Source: Acorus gramineus
Lineage: Eukaryota > Streptophyta > Magnoliopsida > Acorales > Acoraceae
Assembly (NCBI GenBank): GCA_030737835.1
Contig: CM060856.1
Coordinates: 11,956,217 to 12,020,216 of the forward strand
DNA: 64,000 nucleotides
Direction: 5' to 3'
Each line of letters opens with the position of its first letter. The stretch's first letter is position 1. This document shows, piece after piece, positions 1-13,289 of the stretch. The notes below the pieces were generated by a model, which ran no database searches, had not been told where the DNA came from, and saw only the letters and a list, made by a program, of their open reading frames with translations. The translations under genes and the position numbers were made by a program.

Positions 1-951
1 AAAAAATGTATAATCTCAATGAAAAAAGATATTTCAAGCTTAAACACGGCAAATAGACTGGTCTCAGATTGGCTTGTTAGGATCCAAAAGAGTCCTCTTT
101 TCTTTATTTATCCATGTTCCCATCCAAAAGAAGAGGAGGTATCACGCAGGACTTTTTCAATTCTTATAAAGCCAAAGTTGAATGAGAAACATCAGACGCG
201 TCACTTGGAGGCCACTTTATGCAATATTCAGTGCAAGCTATATGTAATCCACCAAATCTATGCCTCCAAATGTGGAATCAAAGCTATCAAGTATGGATTG
301 AAAAAAAAAAAAAAAAAGTATGGATTGAAAGGAATTAGTGCCTACACAGGAACTTCATGGAACCCAAAACAATATAGTGCTTGTACCATTATTAGCATTA
401 TTAGCTATTAAACAATTGTAACCGTTCATGTTTTATGAGCATGACTAATTGAACTCAAGTATTATATATGCTTTAATGTGATGGCAATGTAAGCATCTAT
501 TTAGTTTTAATAAATTTCATGAGTGGATGTGAACATCTTTTTGCAGGATTGTATAATCAAGCACTCAATTTTCTTTTCATGACAGCAGAGTTCGAGAACT
601 TCTATGGATGTTCATTGTTTTGAAGTGAATAAAACGGGCAGATTTGAATGTAAGATGAAAGAATCCAAGAAATAATGCAGGCTCAAAAATGTCCTCAAAT
701 TATTGTGATGTATATGATTATTTTATGTAGACACTTTCGGTTTATGGTCACCGAAAAAAGTTTGGGAAATTTTTTTCCATTCTTTTGGATGTAAACGAAC
801 AGAAAATTTAACACGAGCAGCATCGGATTGAAAGGAAACCATCAAGCCAAAAAAAAAAAAAAAACATTTTTTGGTGCAATTTGGATGAGTTGAATGCAGG
901 GCGGATCGGATTGAGATTTCATTATTCAGGTTTGACCTGAACCCCAATTCG
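1..951. other. Gene-free AT-rich stretch
   Basis: No coding region is supported. The longest open frame (19-411) runs through a poly(A) tract, has no recognisable domain and no plausible splice context. Oligo(A) runs lie near 301-317 and 849-864. The last five bases (947-951, ATTCG) are the left target-site duplication of the retrotransposon that follows. Confidence 0.6.
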
Positions 952-1414
952 TGTTGGGATTATGTCTCGATCCGATGTATCACATCGGATGGCAATGATG
1001 AAAACATATTAAGTTGGACACCTAATGAATAGAATATTATTTAAGATTTGATGTTAATTAATATTTAAAGTGAATATCCTAAAACAAGAAACAATATTTG
1101 TTTGTTAATTGAGAGATTCTTGGAGATGAAGTTATTTATCTCTATAAATATCTTCTAGGGTTTCATGGTAAGACATGGCATAATATAATGTAGAGATCCT
1201 AAGGGAAGGTTGAGAGGTTCTAAGAGAGGGTAACTCCGTGTGAGAGTTTGTGAGTCTCTTAATGTATCTCAACTATCAAAGTGGATTATCCATTTTTTAC
1301 CCCGTGGATGTAGGCTTAGGCACGTATATCTTGTGTTCTTCGTGTGATGTGATGCTTCGTTCTTGTGTTTGATCTCGTGTTTGTTGGTGGCTTCCGCGAA
1401 TAACCTTCCCAACA
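952..1414 (+). repeat. 5' LTR
   Basis: 463-bp LTR. A TATA-like CTATAAATA lies at 1142-1150. It matches the 3' LTR almost throughout but lacks a roughly 56-bp internal duplication found there. Confidence 0.93.
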
Positions 1415-1415
1415 G

Positions 1416-1427
1416 TGGTATCAGAGC
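1416..1427 (+). other. Primer-binding site (tRNA-iMet)
   Basis: TGGTATCAGAGC, the standard initiator-tRNA-Met priming sequence of plant Copia and many Gypsy elements, directly downstream of the 5' LTR. Confidence 0.92.
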
Positions 1428-2337
1428 TCCAGTTTCCGACCTAGGAGGACGAGATTTGAAGAACGAGGATCAATGACGACACGGGTCGATGAATCAATAC
1501 CATCAATGGATGTATTGTTGGAAACTCCAACAACGGTGTGTCGTACATGGTTTCATGCGAAGAAGAAGAAGAAAAAAAAACATGCAAGATTGCATGGAGC
1601 TTTCGGTGGTGGAAGAGGCATATCTATTCAGGTGTGCAATGATGATACCAATTTGTTGCGGGTCCAAAATCCACCAAGAAGCAGACGGCAGAGACGCTCG
1701 GGGTGCAAAGTTTGCAGTGACATGCGGAAGCACGTGAACGAATCACGTGAGGCGTGGGTGCGGAGTTTGTACAGAAGAAGATGGAACGGTGCAACACAGT
1801 CTAAGGCGTTCTGAACCGGGTATGGGAGGAGCAGTCCCATGTGGTTCAATTAAAAGAGCGAGTCCAGCCATCTCGTGAGCGCGTGTGTGGCATGTTCAAG
1901 GTGGAGGTAAGATTCAGATCTTTTTCGGAGATCCAAGAGGAGCGTGGAATAGATGCACGTGAAATCAAGTCATGGCATTGAATTGAGGATGCGCGATTAC
2001 TGAGTCTAACTCAAGGGTTGATCCATGATAAGGCGAGCGCAGGCTTATGGATCCAACAAAATTGGGCGGTGTAGACGTCGAGAGGAAAAAGTTCCTAAAA
2101 TCCATTCAAGGTAGAGTTATGCGAAGCGGGTCTAGTGCACAAGGAGACTCATGATAGCGACTTGAAGGCTGGTGAAGCTTGAGGAAGTTAAAGACCACTT
2201 GCTTGTAGGTGGAGGTGTACGGTTGCTCGCGTTGTCGTGCTTCAAGGACAACATGGAGCAAGGTGGAGACATCAACGGAAATCTTCTAAGGGGTTCGAGG
2301 AAGTCCAAGTTTACCGGATACGAGCCATGGTGGAGAT

Positions 2338-2856
2338 TGTTGGGATTATGTCTCGATCCGGTGTATCACATCGGATGGCAATGATGAAACCATATTAGGT
2401 TGGGCACCTAATGAATATAATATTATTTAAGATTTGATGTTAATTAATATTTAAAGTGAATATCCTAAAACAGGAAACAATATTTGTTTGTTAATTAGGA
2501 GAGTGAAATCTCCTAATTAATGGAAACAATATTTGTTTGTTAATTGAGAGATTACTTGGAGATGAAGTTATTTATCTCTATAAATATCTTCTAGGGTTTC
2601 ATGGTAAGACATGGCATAATACAATGTAGAGATCCTAAGGGAAGGTTGAGAGGTTCTAAGAGAGGGTAACTCCGTGGGAGAGTTTGTGAGTCTCTTAATG
2701 TATCTCAACTATCAAAGTGGATTCTCCGTTTTTTGCCCCGTGGATGTAGACCTAGGCCGAACCACATATATCTTGTGTTCTTTGTGTGATGTGATGTTTC
2801 GTTCTTGTGTTTGATCTCGTGTTTGTTGGTGGCTTCCGCGAATAACCTTCCCAACA
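2338..2856 (+). repeat. 3' LTR
   Basis: 519-bp LTR with the TATA-like CTATAAATA at 2578-2586. It carries a short internal duplication around 2485-2545, where the 'ggaaacaatatttgtttgtt' segment occurs twice. The 5' LTR has this segment once, so the duplication arose after insertion or came from a different template. Confidence 0.92.
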
Positions 2857-5290
2857 ATTCGAACATAACCCGAATTCATAACAAGTCTGAACTTGGACTA
2901 AACCAAACGGGTGAGTTGAGCTTGACCTTCTCGAATTTGCGGGTCAGATTGGTCTTTTAACTCCTGTCTTGGGTTTTTGTTTGGCTTAAAACCCAACCCA
3001 CCCAAGTTACATATTTTTACAAAAAATGATGTACATACTCATCCAAATTGATTGTATATTTTTTTACAATTTTCCATAAGAAGAATATATACTATGTCAA
3101 TCCATTTCATACAATGCGATAGACTTGGAGTGTATCAGCGCCCTTTCGAAATTCATGCTTATCCGCATAACACAGTGGAGGCTGAGTGTTGGAAAATGGA
3201 ACTCCTTGATGGTCATGCAATCCTCCCCATGTGATGCCACAATGGGAAACATTTATCAGCACAAGCAAGGCTGCTTTGAATTTTATGAACACATTATGCG
3301 CATGCGAAAATGCAACAATGGAACAGCCCCCTTGGCTCAACCAAACAAACAGCCCTTTTTTTTAGTCCCATGTCAGTTTCATAGTCAATCTCATGTTCAG
3401 TACCAAGAGTCGACTGAATCTGTTCCAAGGGAGACAAAATCATGCCATCAGATCTCATATGAGTATGAACTACTAAACAGCACAACAGGCCATGCACATA
3501 CTTGTACAGTTGCACATGCAAGAATATCACATGAAAACCATAGCTATCTATAGATTGTCGCGACAACGATCGTATGGGATCATGCACAATGATCGTCAAT
3601 GTTAAAGAAAAGCGAGGCACGCTTCATGTAAAAGATTGAGCTTGTTGATAGCCACTAATTGAAGAAACCAAATTTTTTTTAAAGCTACCCATTATCATCA
3701 TCATCTGTTCATGATCAACCCCACATTTGAATGTGGAAAGTATGTCTCCTGCCATGTTTTGTAGATTCCAAATGGAAGTCCTAGGCATCAAGTAATGTAG
3801 TCTTCTTATTTATGGAGATGGGGTCCAACTTGAATTGGTGAGAGGGACCACCATGGTTGAGGATTTTGAAGTAAAAACGACCAATGTCCAAAGCATTTGT
3901 GGGGACATCCTTCTGAAGAAGCAGATGACATGAGTCAGTAAAACAGGGAGAGCTGTAAAGGCTTATTGGCCTGTTGTAGGAAGAACTGGAGTACCAATAG
4001 ATGCCCTTTGAGAGAGAGTGAGAACTAAAAAAAAGCGTTAGACAATATATCTAAACCAACCCCACAAACACACAGTGGTGGGTGCCCAGTTCTGAAGGGC
4101 TATTGTGAGTGTGGGACACACAATTTACAAAGTGTAAAAAAAATCTGAAAAGCAGGATAAACAGGGGGATGTTTTCACTTTGTGTGTTGGGCATTGGATG
4201 CCACTTGAAATATGATTGATGCATTCATTTTGTTGATCTTGTTTATAAGAAATATATATATTAAATACCCCATGTAAACACATTATCAATGTCTATGATC
4301 ACGCCAGGTTTTTAGGTAGGTCAAAGGTAGGTTGGAACGCATGCGTGCCCGCCCATCAATTACAGTTTTTCCGTTATGATACATGAGTTTTGTGGTCCTT
4401 CATATACATATTTTAAAACTCTTTGATGCATCTTAGCTAGCTCTATTTGGATTGTATTTGTTTATTATTTTTTGGGCGATGTTTTACACAATCTCATTTA
4501 CAATCTTACATGCAGTCTCACATACGTCCAATGAAATATATATGAAACATGTAAATTTCTTCTACAAGTGAATCTATTCATTTAAATGGGACATGTATTT
4601 AATTTATAATATATATATCATTATAAAAAATGTGCACATTTTGAAAAAAATAAATTAAATAATCATATGAGGACAGCACGTAGGACTATAACCGGGCAAT
4701 ATGTGACTTATTGTTATTGTTATTTTTGTCTGAGAATGATGATGCCCAATCATAACATATTGTCTAACCAGCCATATGTGAAGTATAAAGTCTCTCAATT
4801 GTTGGTCCCGCCTTGGTGTGGTCGATTTGGTTTTGTAGGAATCTGGTTATCTTCATAGGCCAAAGACCTTATGCGGATAATATTTGGGAGTTAGCTAAGG
4901 GCCTTATGATTGCGTAAGGGCAATGAGTATTTATTTTCAGGATGATAGACTTGTAGATCCTTAGAGGCCTTTGATCATTTTGCTTATGAGACTTGATAGA
5001 TATATCTTCTACCTAGATGTCATATGTTTTATTTCTTGTATTGCTTTGTTATTTCCTTTGGGTCCTTGACCCTTAATATATTAAGACAAGTGATGCAGAA
5101 CAAGTGATTGTCGCGTTCTTGGAACAATGAACCCGAAAAAGTCCACTTTGAGATTTTCAAGTATTTACAGAAAAACCGGCTAGTAGAAATAAAATGCGTT
5201 CCGAACTTAGAATCGCCTAAAGGAGCTAGATATCAAGGAGATCTTCAAAAGTTGTCGTTATGCTACAATGCGCACATATTTTTCCTATTT
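2857..5290. other. Intergenic, no gene supported
   Basis: Begins with the right target duplication ATTCG. The plus-strand frame at 3125-3553 is the longest, but it shows no family signature and its codon use looks random. Nothing else is identifiable. Confidence 0.5.
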
Positions 5291-5299
5291 TTAGTCTCT

Positions 5300-5635
5300 T
5301 AAAATGGTAATTTTGTCATTTTTAGTAATTTTTTAGGTTTTGAATATTTCTATCATAACAACTCGGATTTGATTTTTATCAATTCCGAGGATCTTCTAGG
5401 ATTCCCTAGATTTAGTTATAACAAACTTTCATATTTACTATTTCTAATAATCTTTAATTAGTATAAAAGGGAAGGCTTATAATATAGGGTTATCAGCTTT
5501 TGAGTAATATATTTTTGAGTTTTATTTCTCTTTTGAGAATTGTGAGTTTGTTAAAGGATCTCAACGCTTGTTGGATCTTTATTTAATTTTTCACTGTGTT
5601 ACCAAGCGCCTACGTTTCAAAAAAAAAAAAAAAAA
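5300..5635 (+). mobile_element. LTR-like fragment ending in poly(A)
   Basis: The segment resembles the 3' part of a plant LTR: a TATA-like AGTATAAAAGGG near 5459-5470, then the low-complexity 'gagtaatatatttttgag' type sequence and 'gtgagtttgttaaaggatctc', ending at 'gttaccaagcgcc' just before an A16 tract at 5619-5634. No second LTR, primer-binding site or target duplication was found, so it is a fragment. The assignment rests on sequence style only. Confidence 0.4.
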
Positions 5636-5639
5636 GTGA

Positions 5640-8600
5640 AATACAATATAATTGCTCAGCTCAACAACACTTGATATCTTGGCCAAATGAGATCCACAAG
5701 CCCCAAGTGATTGTCATGGTTGCTTAGATCACATTCGCTTTCATAGGGGAAAATGATATGCCCATCCCTAGCCTGTCCATAATTCACATTATTTTTTCTT
5801 TTAAAAAAAATTATACGTTCTTCCATTAAAGTATAAATATTGTTATATGAAATTAAACATATTTTGATGTACAATAGCATATTTTTTATTTAAAAAAATA
5901 ATTTTTTTTACTCCATATAAGATAATAGATAGAGTTGCAAATCACATTGAATCTATCAACACTGAAGGTGATAAACAATGGACGCACAATGGTAATCTTG
6001 TATAATCCAAAATAGACATTTAATTATACTTTAACTGGATCTGACCTACCACTAACTTAATGGATCTAAAAATTGATATTTTAATAAATAATGAAAAAAT
6101 ATATCTGAACCGATTAAAAAAAAAAATCAAGAACACAAACTAGAAAGTAAAAAAACACATAAAAGGACACTGTAAGAATGTCCCGGCAGTTGAAGCACAC
6201 ATTAAAATCGGACAAGGAATCTTTTCGTTAAAATGAAATGTAAAGTCTACATTAAAACAATGTTTCACATGCTTTTATTGAAATCTAACATGAAAAAATC
6301 ACAATAAAATCAACAATAGAGTTGTTCTAATGACCTTTGCTACATTGTTATGGGTGTGATTCAATGCAGGAGAATGAAAAAAAAACATGGACATGTCTTA
6401 TCCATGGGTTCGAAGTAGTTTTCATCTGGTTATACTTTTTCTTTTTATATGGTCATCTTCATTTTTGTCTTTCATTATAAATTAGGTTGTGTGAAGTTTT
6501 GGATAATTTGTTTGAACCCACTTGAGAAATGGGTATCAGGATTTGTAAAACCTTATCTAGATATCGCTATCATGATTGGGACATAATAATTTTCAGTCAT
6601 CTTACTATTCTTTTTGTTTTTGAAAATGTTAAACTCTCCTTTTTTGATTTTCTCTTCTTAAAGGCCCATGATCTTGATATTTCATGAAAAAATCCCAAGA
6701 TAAATTGACCCATAGATAAACCGAGAGAATATGTCAATGTGGAATCAATCAAATAATAATGATGCATCGTCTTCGGTGATTAGGATCGGACAGGGGGACC
6801 AAATTGATATCTCTAACTAATTAAAGATATCTATAGAAACATATTTCAATTTTCTACAACACTCCATTTAAACAACGAATCAAGGACGTGACCTACTCGG
6901 TCATTTATGCAAACAATTTTTTTTTTTAAAAAAAAGTAAAATATGGGTATATCTAATTCGAAATGTCAACAAAATAGATCATGTTTGAATGGAGACGAGA
7001 GAAATAAAAACAAAAAAGTAAAACAAAACAAAATACAAGACACACAAACAATTACCCAGCCTGATAACACCTAATCAGTTACTCGCAATGCCTCCTTGTC
7101 CGCCAAAACTCATGTCGCACCCACCAATCCCGTCCCTCAATCGGAGATGTTTAGTTGAATCGTCTTTCAAAGGTTTTCAAAATAAAAACTAGCGTCTCAA
7201 TATATCGTAGCATTCCTCATATTTCAAATTGCCCACGCGCAAGTTGGTAGAACTGACTCCAGCACCTTCCCTAACTTGCTCGCATCATCCTTTTTTTTTT
7301 TTTTTTTCATCCGAACTGCTGCCTCCCAAAAGTCCTCCATCGATCTAAACCCGAGACGCCGACAAGTAAAGTCTTCCCGCGAAAGCCCAAATGCAAACAT
7401 TATTATTTTCTGATTGACTATATATTCAGTCAGAACACGATTATTCTTCCCCATTGATTTCATGAGTTGATACTATTCTCACCCTCAATGAATCCTAACC
7501 TCAGTCCAGCTTAATAACCGAGTGGGTACAATGTTTATCGGGGTATAACTAATCGCGTCTATTTGATTATGCTGGTATACATCTGTTTAATAAAAATTTA
7601 AAAGATATATATTCAATTCATTCCAATATATATAATTTTTATAAATATGTATATTTTATTATATAATTATATATATTTAAAAAAATTAAAACTGAAAAAT
7701 ATAGGCATTTTGGTTGTACCTAACATTTTCCAATATTCAAGTTGCTTATTTGTTCACACACCGGAATCCAAATTGCCCAATTTCACAAACATCACGGAAT
7801 CCAAATTTTTACATGGGATACGCTAAATTAGTAAAACTCGGACTAAAGAGTCGTCTGAATGGAGGTTTGAAAAGATTATGAATTTACAAGAATTTGATTT
7901 CTCCAAGTCTGTTTCCTAACAGAGAAAAAAAACAACTTAATTAAAAGTTGTAAACGCATTTTTATATATAAATGTCTAAAAACTAGCTTTTTCATGATCC
8001 ATGAAGAGAGTATGCAAACTTAGTTTAAAAAAAAAAACTAATTTCAAAACCCACATCCAAATGCCCCTAAGGGGACCTCAAATTGGCCGATTAAACGGAT
8101 GTTATGTTTTTCTTTTTGTGTGTGTGTAATTCATATTAAAGAGAGACCTCAGAATCTCAGATATCTTTATTTCAATACTTGAGTTTATCAGTCTGATTTT
8201 TGTTTTTTCGTGGTATCTTTTGTTTGGGATTTGTGTGGAGTTATAGATTTATGGGGTTATGACAGAGTCCTTCAATGAATACCTTGCTGTGAAAGGGGGA
8301 TCAAGATGCAATTTCCCCCAACAAGCATGTTTAAACTCACAGAAAAATAGTCCAATAAACAAGCTTCCACACTGTCATTCCATTTCTCCACTACATACTC
8401 TATTACAAAAAAAATAATACAAAAAGATGCATTTAATTCATTTGAGCATATCCTTAATTTTTTATGGAGGTATATGTTTCATTAAACAAGTATTTACCTT
8501 AAAAAAATTTAAAACAACTACAAAAGTGACTTTTCATAATCTAACACATAATATAAATGGCAGGTGTTCAAGATCAACTAACCATTTACAACATCAACAG

Positions 8601-8669
8601 CGTTAAAAAAACAACAGAACTACAATTGGGGGAAAAAATGAAGCACAGCAGGTGATTTACCTTTGGATA
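5640..8669. other. Intergenic / 3' flank of remorin gene
   Basis: AT-rich sequence with several A/T homopolymers (for example a T run at 7291-7307) and no supported gene. The right-most few hundred bases should hold the 3' UTR of the minus-strand remorin gene, but I cannot fix a polyadenylation site. Confidence 0.5.
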
Positions 8670-11600
8670 TCAGGAACACCACCGGAAGCACCAGCACCAC
8701 CGATGGAAACAGTGAAATGAAGAAGGGATGCGACCAGTTCTTCGGATGTACTCCGCTTGTTCAGCTGTTCTGGCAGCTTGTTGATTGCGTTTGGCTTCTG
8801 CAGCCGCCCGCTTCTCTTCAGCCTTGTGTTGTGCTGCAGCTAGTTTGCTCATCAGCTTATCCTGGGCTCGGCCCCTCATTCTCTCCACCTCAACCTGAAT
8901 TGCATCACTAACTGGGTAAGCATATCTGGTGACTACCATTTCGGATAAGTTATACATTGTCGCGTATTGTTGATTTTTATATAGAACAAAGAAGCAACGC
9001 GAATTAGTATTATTGGTTGGTGAGTAGAGAAAAAAAAAATAGTCGCTCCATGTGCTAAACATAGATGATTTGCAAGAATGTTCCACTAAGTCTTGTGCTG
9101 ACATGGTACTCGATGCAGAACAGTGGTGACTACAAGAGTTGTCAAGATGCATAATGTCTGCCTTTTAAAATCTCAAGCCAACACAGGTTGAAAGTAAAAA
9201 AACAAATCAGATCCTTCTCGATCTAAACTTGACACGCTTTGGACATACTATTACGCATAGCCATGATGCTATCTACACACTTGAACATCCATGGATGATC
9301 ACTTTATTCAATAAATCAGGTTAGATGCGTTAGTCCAAGAGGGTGATGCCTTAGTTTGCATGTGACTGTTTTAGTAGGGAGCAATCTTACTCATAAAAAT
9401 CGACCCCCCCCCCCCCCCGCGAACATGAGGCAGACAAGGGATCTCCGAAAAAGAAAAAGAAAAAAAATAAAAACTTAAAACGATACTCCTTGGGATTTGA
9501 CAGACTCCCGAAAAGATAACCCCAATCCTCTACACTCTGCCCATGATAGTGGAAGGTGGATCCACTCTCAAAAGAGTGATGACCCCCAACTTCTAAGAGT
9601 CGAAGTGATTGCCACCTATGAAACTTGGGAATTAACTTGACTGTAGGATTTTTTAACCAAGTTGGGTAGGCAAACATCAAAGCTGGAAGCCCAAGGTTTC
9701 GTTTTCAGGAGGTTTCATAGCATACAAGTTGGGTGATGCTCAATCTGAGCCTTGCTAGCATATCCCTGAATTCAATTTGGTTCAGATGGTTCATCAGGGT
9801 CAGATTGTGGTCAGACTGGGATTTGCACCAATCTACAAGAGCTTTTGGTTTAAATGCAGGACACACCAAATATGAAAAAGAACACCCAATCCAGCTCATC
9901 AAAATGCCAAAAAACAAAGGGAAAAAAAAACAAAGCACCCATATTATGTTTTATTTCTTGAAGACAGTTACCCAAAGTCATATCTTGTTTAAAAAACATG
10001 ATGCACAACACTATATGTATTGGCTTCAAAAATATTGATGCCGGATTATGCATCTATATAAAATACATCTTTTTGGCCTTCACAAGTTGCTTATTATTTG
10101 GGAAAATAAGATATATGACCTAATCTGAACTAGCTTGGTTCACTTAAATTTTGACCTGGTTGAATCTTCAGAGTGGTAAAAGTTTGGATTATGGTCAATG
10201 CGGACAGAGTTTGTCCAGACTGGGTGTTTGGCTAGTCTTGATGCCATGGTGTTGGGCCGGCATTTATTGTCAGCCCAACAAAACTTGCCTATGGTGCACC
10301 CACATTCTAGATTAGCTTTGTATTGATCATGGACAACAGGAAAGGAGTCACCAATTTGCAACACTCATGTTCAAGTATGACATCAACAAATATAATGTTC
10401 ACTTGATAAAATAAACGGAAATAGCGAGACGTATGAACTCATTCACAAAAAACAAATATTGATGTCCAAGTATATAACAATGAAAACTAAGAAGAGGCTT
10501 TTTTTACCACAGATTAGCAGTGGGCCAATGCAGTTACACCAATTTTCCATTTTCTCTTGAGAAATGAAAATATAAATTAAAAGGACATATCCCTCTTGCT
10601 TATTCCATTTTTCACTAATGAATTTTATACTACCTAATTGAAACCAATTTATATTTCTAAAATATTCTGTGAAACCTAATTTAAGAAAACAGCATGATAT
10701 CACCATTGTTTGAATCAAGTAAATCTTCACCAAAGACGTTGCAAGCATCAATAGTATATTAAAATGGGTAAAGCACCAGAAGCTTAAATTCGGCTATGAT
10801 TGATTTACACCCATTGTTATACAACAAAACGATGAAGCAAGAGGTCATAAAAAAATTACCTCAATTTTCCTCATTTCTGCATCTGTCTTCGCTTTTTGAT
10901 GATTCTCCCATGCTTGGATTTTGATTTCTTCACGTTTAAACCTGAAATAGAGTCACAATCAATCTACTATACACATGAACAGAAGAAATCTTCAAAAAAA
11001 TTTGTTAAGAAGGCAAACAAAGTCTCCATGCAAAACTAACCTGGCCATATATTTTGCTTTTTCTGCCTCCTCCCATGCAGCTGCACGTATCTCAATCATG
11101 CTTTTTCCAGGCTGACTTGCAGGCACGGCCTTTAGAGAAACAGATGCATCCTTGTCCTCCTCTTCCTTGCTTGCCCAGGCAGCAATATTCATTTTGCCAA
11201 GTTGCGTACCAAGGGCCACTATTTCTCTCCTAGTTTTCAGTTGCAGTTCTTTCTCAGACAATTCTCTTTTTTCAGGTTCCACTTGACAACTAGCTTGTTC
11301 AATTGGGGTGGAACATGGTGCAGCTCTTCCTGGACTAGATGGCCGTGAAGAAGTAGGACTTCGCATGGGAGATGAAGCTCTTACAGGAGTTCCTGTCCTA
11401 GAAGGCTCTTGGCTTGCGATGGGAGTCATTTCTGTTCCCATGTCTCTCATGGACACAGACCGAACAGTTGATGGAGGCGGCATAAATGTTGTAGCAGTAT
11501 GCATTGATGAGTCATGCCGACTTAGACAAACTACATATGATCATAAGCAAGAAAGAAGTTACAATATTGTCTGCAAAGTCAATTATAAGCATTTATATTC

Positions 11601-13011
11601 AGAAGTTTTTCATACACCCCCGCACATTGCAGTGGGACAAGACAATCAAAGGCTCTCAGGATTCAACAAAGCAAAAATTCTTGAGATATGCCAAGTGCAA
11701 CAGAATTTGTGGGAATGTCTAGATTCAAGTACATGTTTCTATCAATTATAAAATCACTCAGCCTAACGAGTTCTAGAGTGTTGACTTATCCAAATGTCAT
11801 CCATGGTTAGATTTGAAACTGAAGTCATGAAAGGCCAACATGATAACATTTACCAACACCTGTTCACAATTTATCCATTTATTTACAATTACGATGACAA
11901 CACTCTCCGATCCTGCAACACCATTACATGCATCATCTACCGAAAACATAATGTTGAACCGTATTGTTCAAAGAAAAATCCAAACAGCACATTCATTTTA
12001 TCCACAAGACAGAGTAAGCTTTCTTGATGGGCATTTTTTGTGTGATTGCGATGTGTGACAAAACAAAAGCAAAATTTGGGTTAGCTTACCTTCAGAGTCC
12101 GAATTACCAATCACGTCTGCCACAGGGTGACCCTGCGATCCCCAATTAGCCGATTTCGTTCCCCCAACCTCCTTCTTCGCCTGGCTCGAGTCAATCCTCT
12201 TGGTGTCGACCTCTTCGACCCCAAACGTCTCCTGCTCCAGCGGCACCTCCACCACCACCTTCGTCCGCCCGCCACCGTACCCAAGAAACCCCGACTTCCG
12301 GGGCTGGGCCTGGCCCGCCTTGCCCCGGTTCGACGTCGGGCTAGCGATCCACTTCTGCGCGTCGTCCCACTTGGACGGCGCGGGCTTGGAGAACGGCGGC
12401 CTATGAGACGGCGGGGCCCGCTCCGACCTCTGGAACTCGAACGCCGACACGCCCGCGCCACCTCCGCCGTCGCTCTCCCCGGACGACTCTGCGAGCTCCG
12501 ACAACCGGACCCCCCTCTGGTGCTGCTCCTTCGCCCTCGTCGCGATCATCGTGTCGGCCGTCGTCGTCGTCACGATGTCGACATCTCTACAGTTCTCCGA
12601 TGTACTGACCCCTGATCGATAAAACAATCAAATCATCGAACGATCTAATCTCAAAATAAAAAAACGAACACAGAAACCTATTTTGTTCGGCAGATCTTAC
12701 GATGGCTGTCGACCTCGTCGGTTTCGGATCTCAGAGAGAACCTCGTCTCGAGCTCGTCCTTCCCCTTCCTCCCCTTCTCGAGCCCTAGAAGCAGAGACCT
12801 CAGCTTCCCCGGCGAGAGTCCCCCTCCCCCTCCTCCTCCTCCCTATCCAACACAAACAAAACGTTATTTCACCGAAACTAAAGATTTGCGAGACGGATCT
12901 CGTCGATTTGAACTAAATAGAGGTCAGATTCGATAAAATGTGGATCGATTTGCAGAGATTCGGAGAGAGAGAGAGTACCTGAAGAGGCTTATCAATCTTT
13001 TCGTAGTCCAT
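8670..13011 (-). CDS. Remorin family protein (group 6-like), 6 exons, 497 aa
   Basis: Remorins are plant-specific plasma-membrane nanodomain scaffolds. Exons in coding order: 13011-12979, 12842-12701, 12611-12090, 11530-11041, 10941-10860, 8894-8670. All introns are GT-AG and all phases agree. The N-terminus starts MDYEKIDKPLQ, followed by a glycine run and a long disordered region. SKWDDAQKWI (about 138-147) and SVSMRDMGTEMTPIASQEPS mark the long-N-terminus remorins. The C-terminal remorin domain spans about 372-480, a coiled coil rich in Ala/Glu/Lys (AWEEAEKAKYMARF, KIQAWENHQKAK, EEKRAAAEAKRNQQA). The last 13 residues hold Cys485, 490, 492 and 496, the usual S-acylated membrane anchor. For exon 4 the acceptor TAG after 11530 was chosen because the nearer AG breaks frame. 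The last intron is 1.97 kb and contains a C15 run. Exon 3 is GC-rich, unlike the rest. The family is certain; the subgroup is my reading. Confidence 0.93.
9404..9418. repeat. Poly(C) tract, 15 nt
   Basis: Uninterrupted C15 on the plus strand inside the last remorin intron, so the transcript carries G15. Confidence 0.95.
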
Positions 13012-13056
13012 ACTGTGTTGCGTGTGTTGTTTTGTTTGTTCATTAAGAGATAATCG

Positions 13057-13060
<4 letters not shown>

Positions 13061-13088
<28 letters not shown>
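13061..13088. repeat. (AG)14 microsatellite in remorin 5' UTR
   Basis: Perfect AG dinucleotide run about 50-80 bp upstream of the remorin ATG. On the coding strand it reads (CT)n, the pyrimidine-rich pattern common in plant 5' UTRs and core promoters. Confidence 0.9.
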
Positions 13089-13220
13089 TCTGGTTCAACA
13101 GAATCACTGTTACATATGCTTCTGATGATGCCGTAAAATTTGAAGAAAGAGAGGAGAGAGTGAGACTGGTCTTCTTTCGTTTTTTTTCTTTTTTTTCCAG
13201 TTCCCGAGCAGCTCTTCTTA

Positions 13221-13230
13221 CCTTATTTAA
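13221..13230 (-). promoter_or_regulatory. Possible TATA box of the remorin gene
   Basis: Minus-strand TTAAATAAGG about 210 bp upstream of the remorin start codon, before the CT-rich leader. Position and sequence are plausible, but there is no direct support. Confidence 0.35.
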
Positions 13231-13289
13231 CCCAAACTGGTTCTTAGACAAAACAACCCTCGATATCCGTTAATTTACATCAATGCCAC

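Larger units (their letters stand above)
952..2856 (+). mobile_element. Non-autonomous LTR retrotransposon, complete
   Basis: Two direct repeats (952-1414 and 2338-2856) both begin TGTTGGGATT and end CCTTCCCAACA, so the ends are TG...CA with a longer inverted TGTTGGG/CCCAACA. The element is flanked by a perfect 5-bp duplication, ATTCG, at 947-951 and 2857-2861. A primer-binding site complementary to initiator tRNA-Met (TGGTATCAGAGC) starts two bases after the 5' LTR. A purine-rich tract (ATGGTGGAGAT) sits just before the 3' LTR. The internal part is only 923 bp and shows no gag, protease, integrase or reverse transcriptase frame, so it must have moved with enzymes from another element. LTRs of about 460-520 bp are longer than classic TRIM elements, so a small LARD-like or deleted Copia derivative fits best. 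Confidence 0.93.

Noticed and set aside
3125..3553. 142-codon plus-strand frame
   Set aside because: No domain, irregular composition, and an overlapping 108-codon frame on the other strand; typical random frame.
11521..11525. Nearest acceptor (ctaag) for remorin exon 4
   Set aside because: It puts the exon out of frame; the TAG acceptor after 11530 restores the phase and gives the expected reading.
12127..12615. Plus-strand 162-codon open frame, Arg/Pro/Leu-rich
   Set aside because: It is antisense to the GC-rich remorin exon 3; high GC removes stops in all frames and the peptide has no family features.
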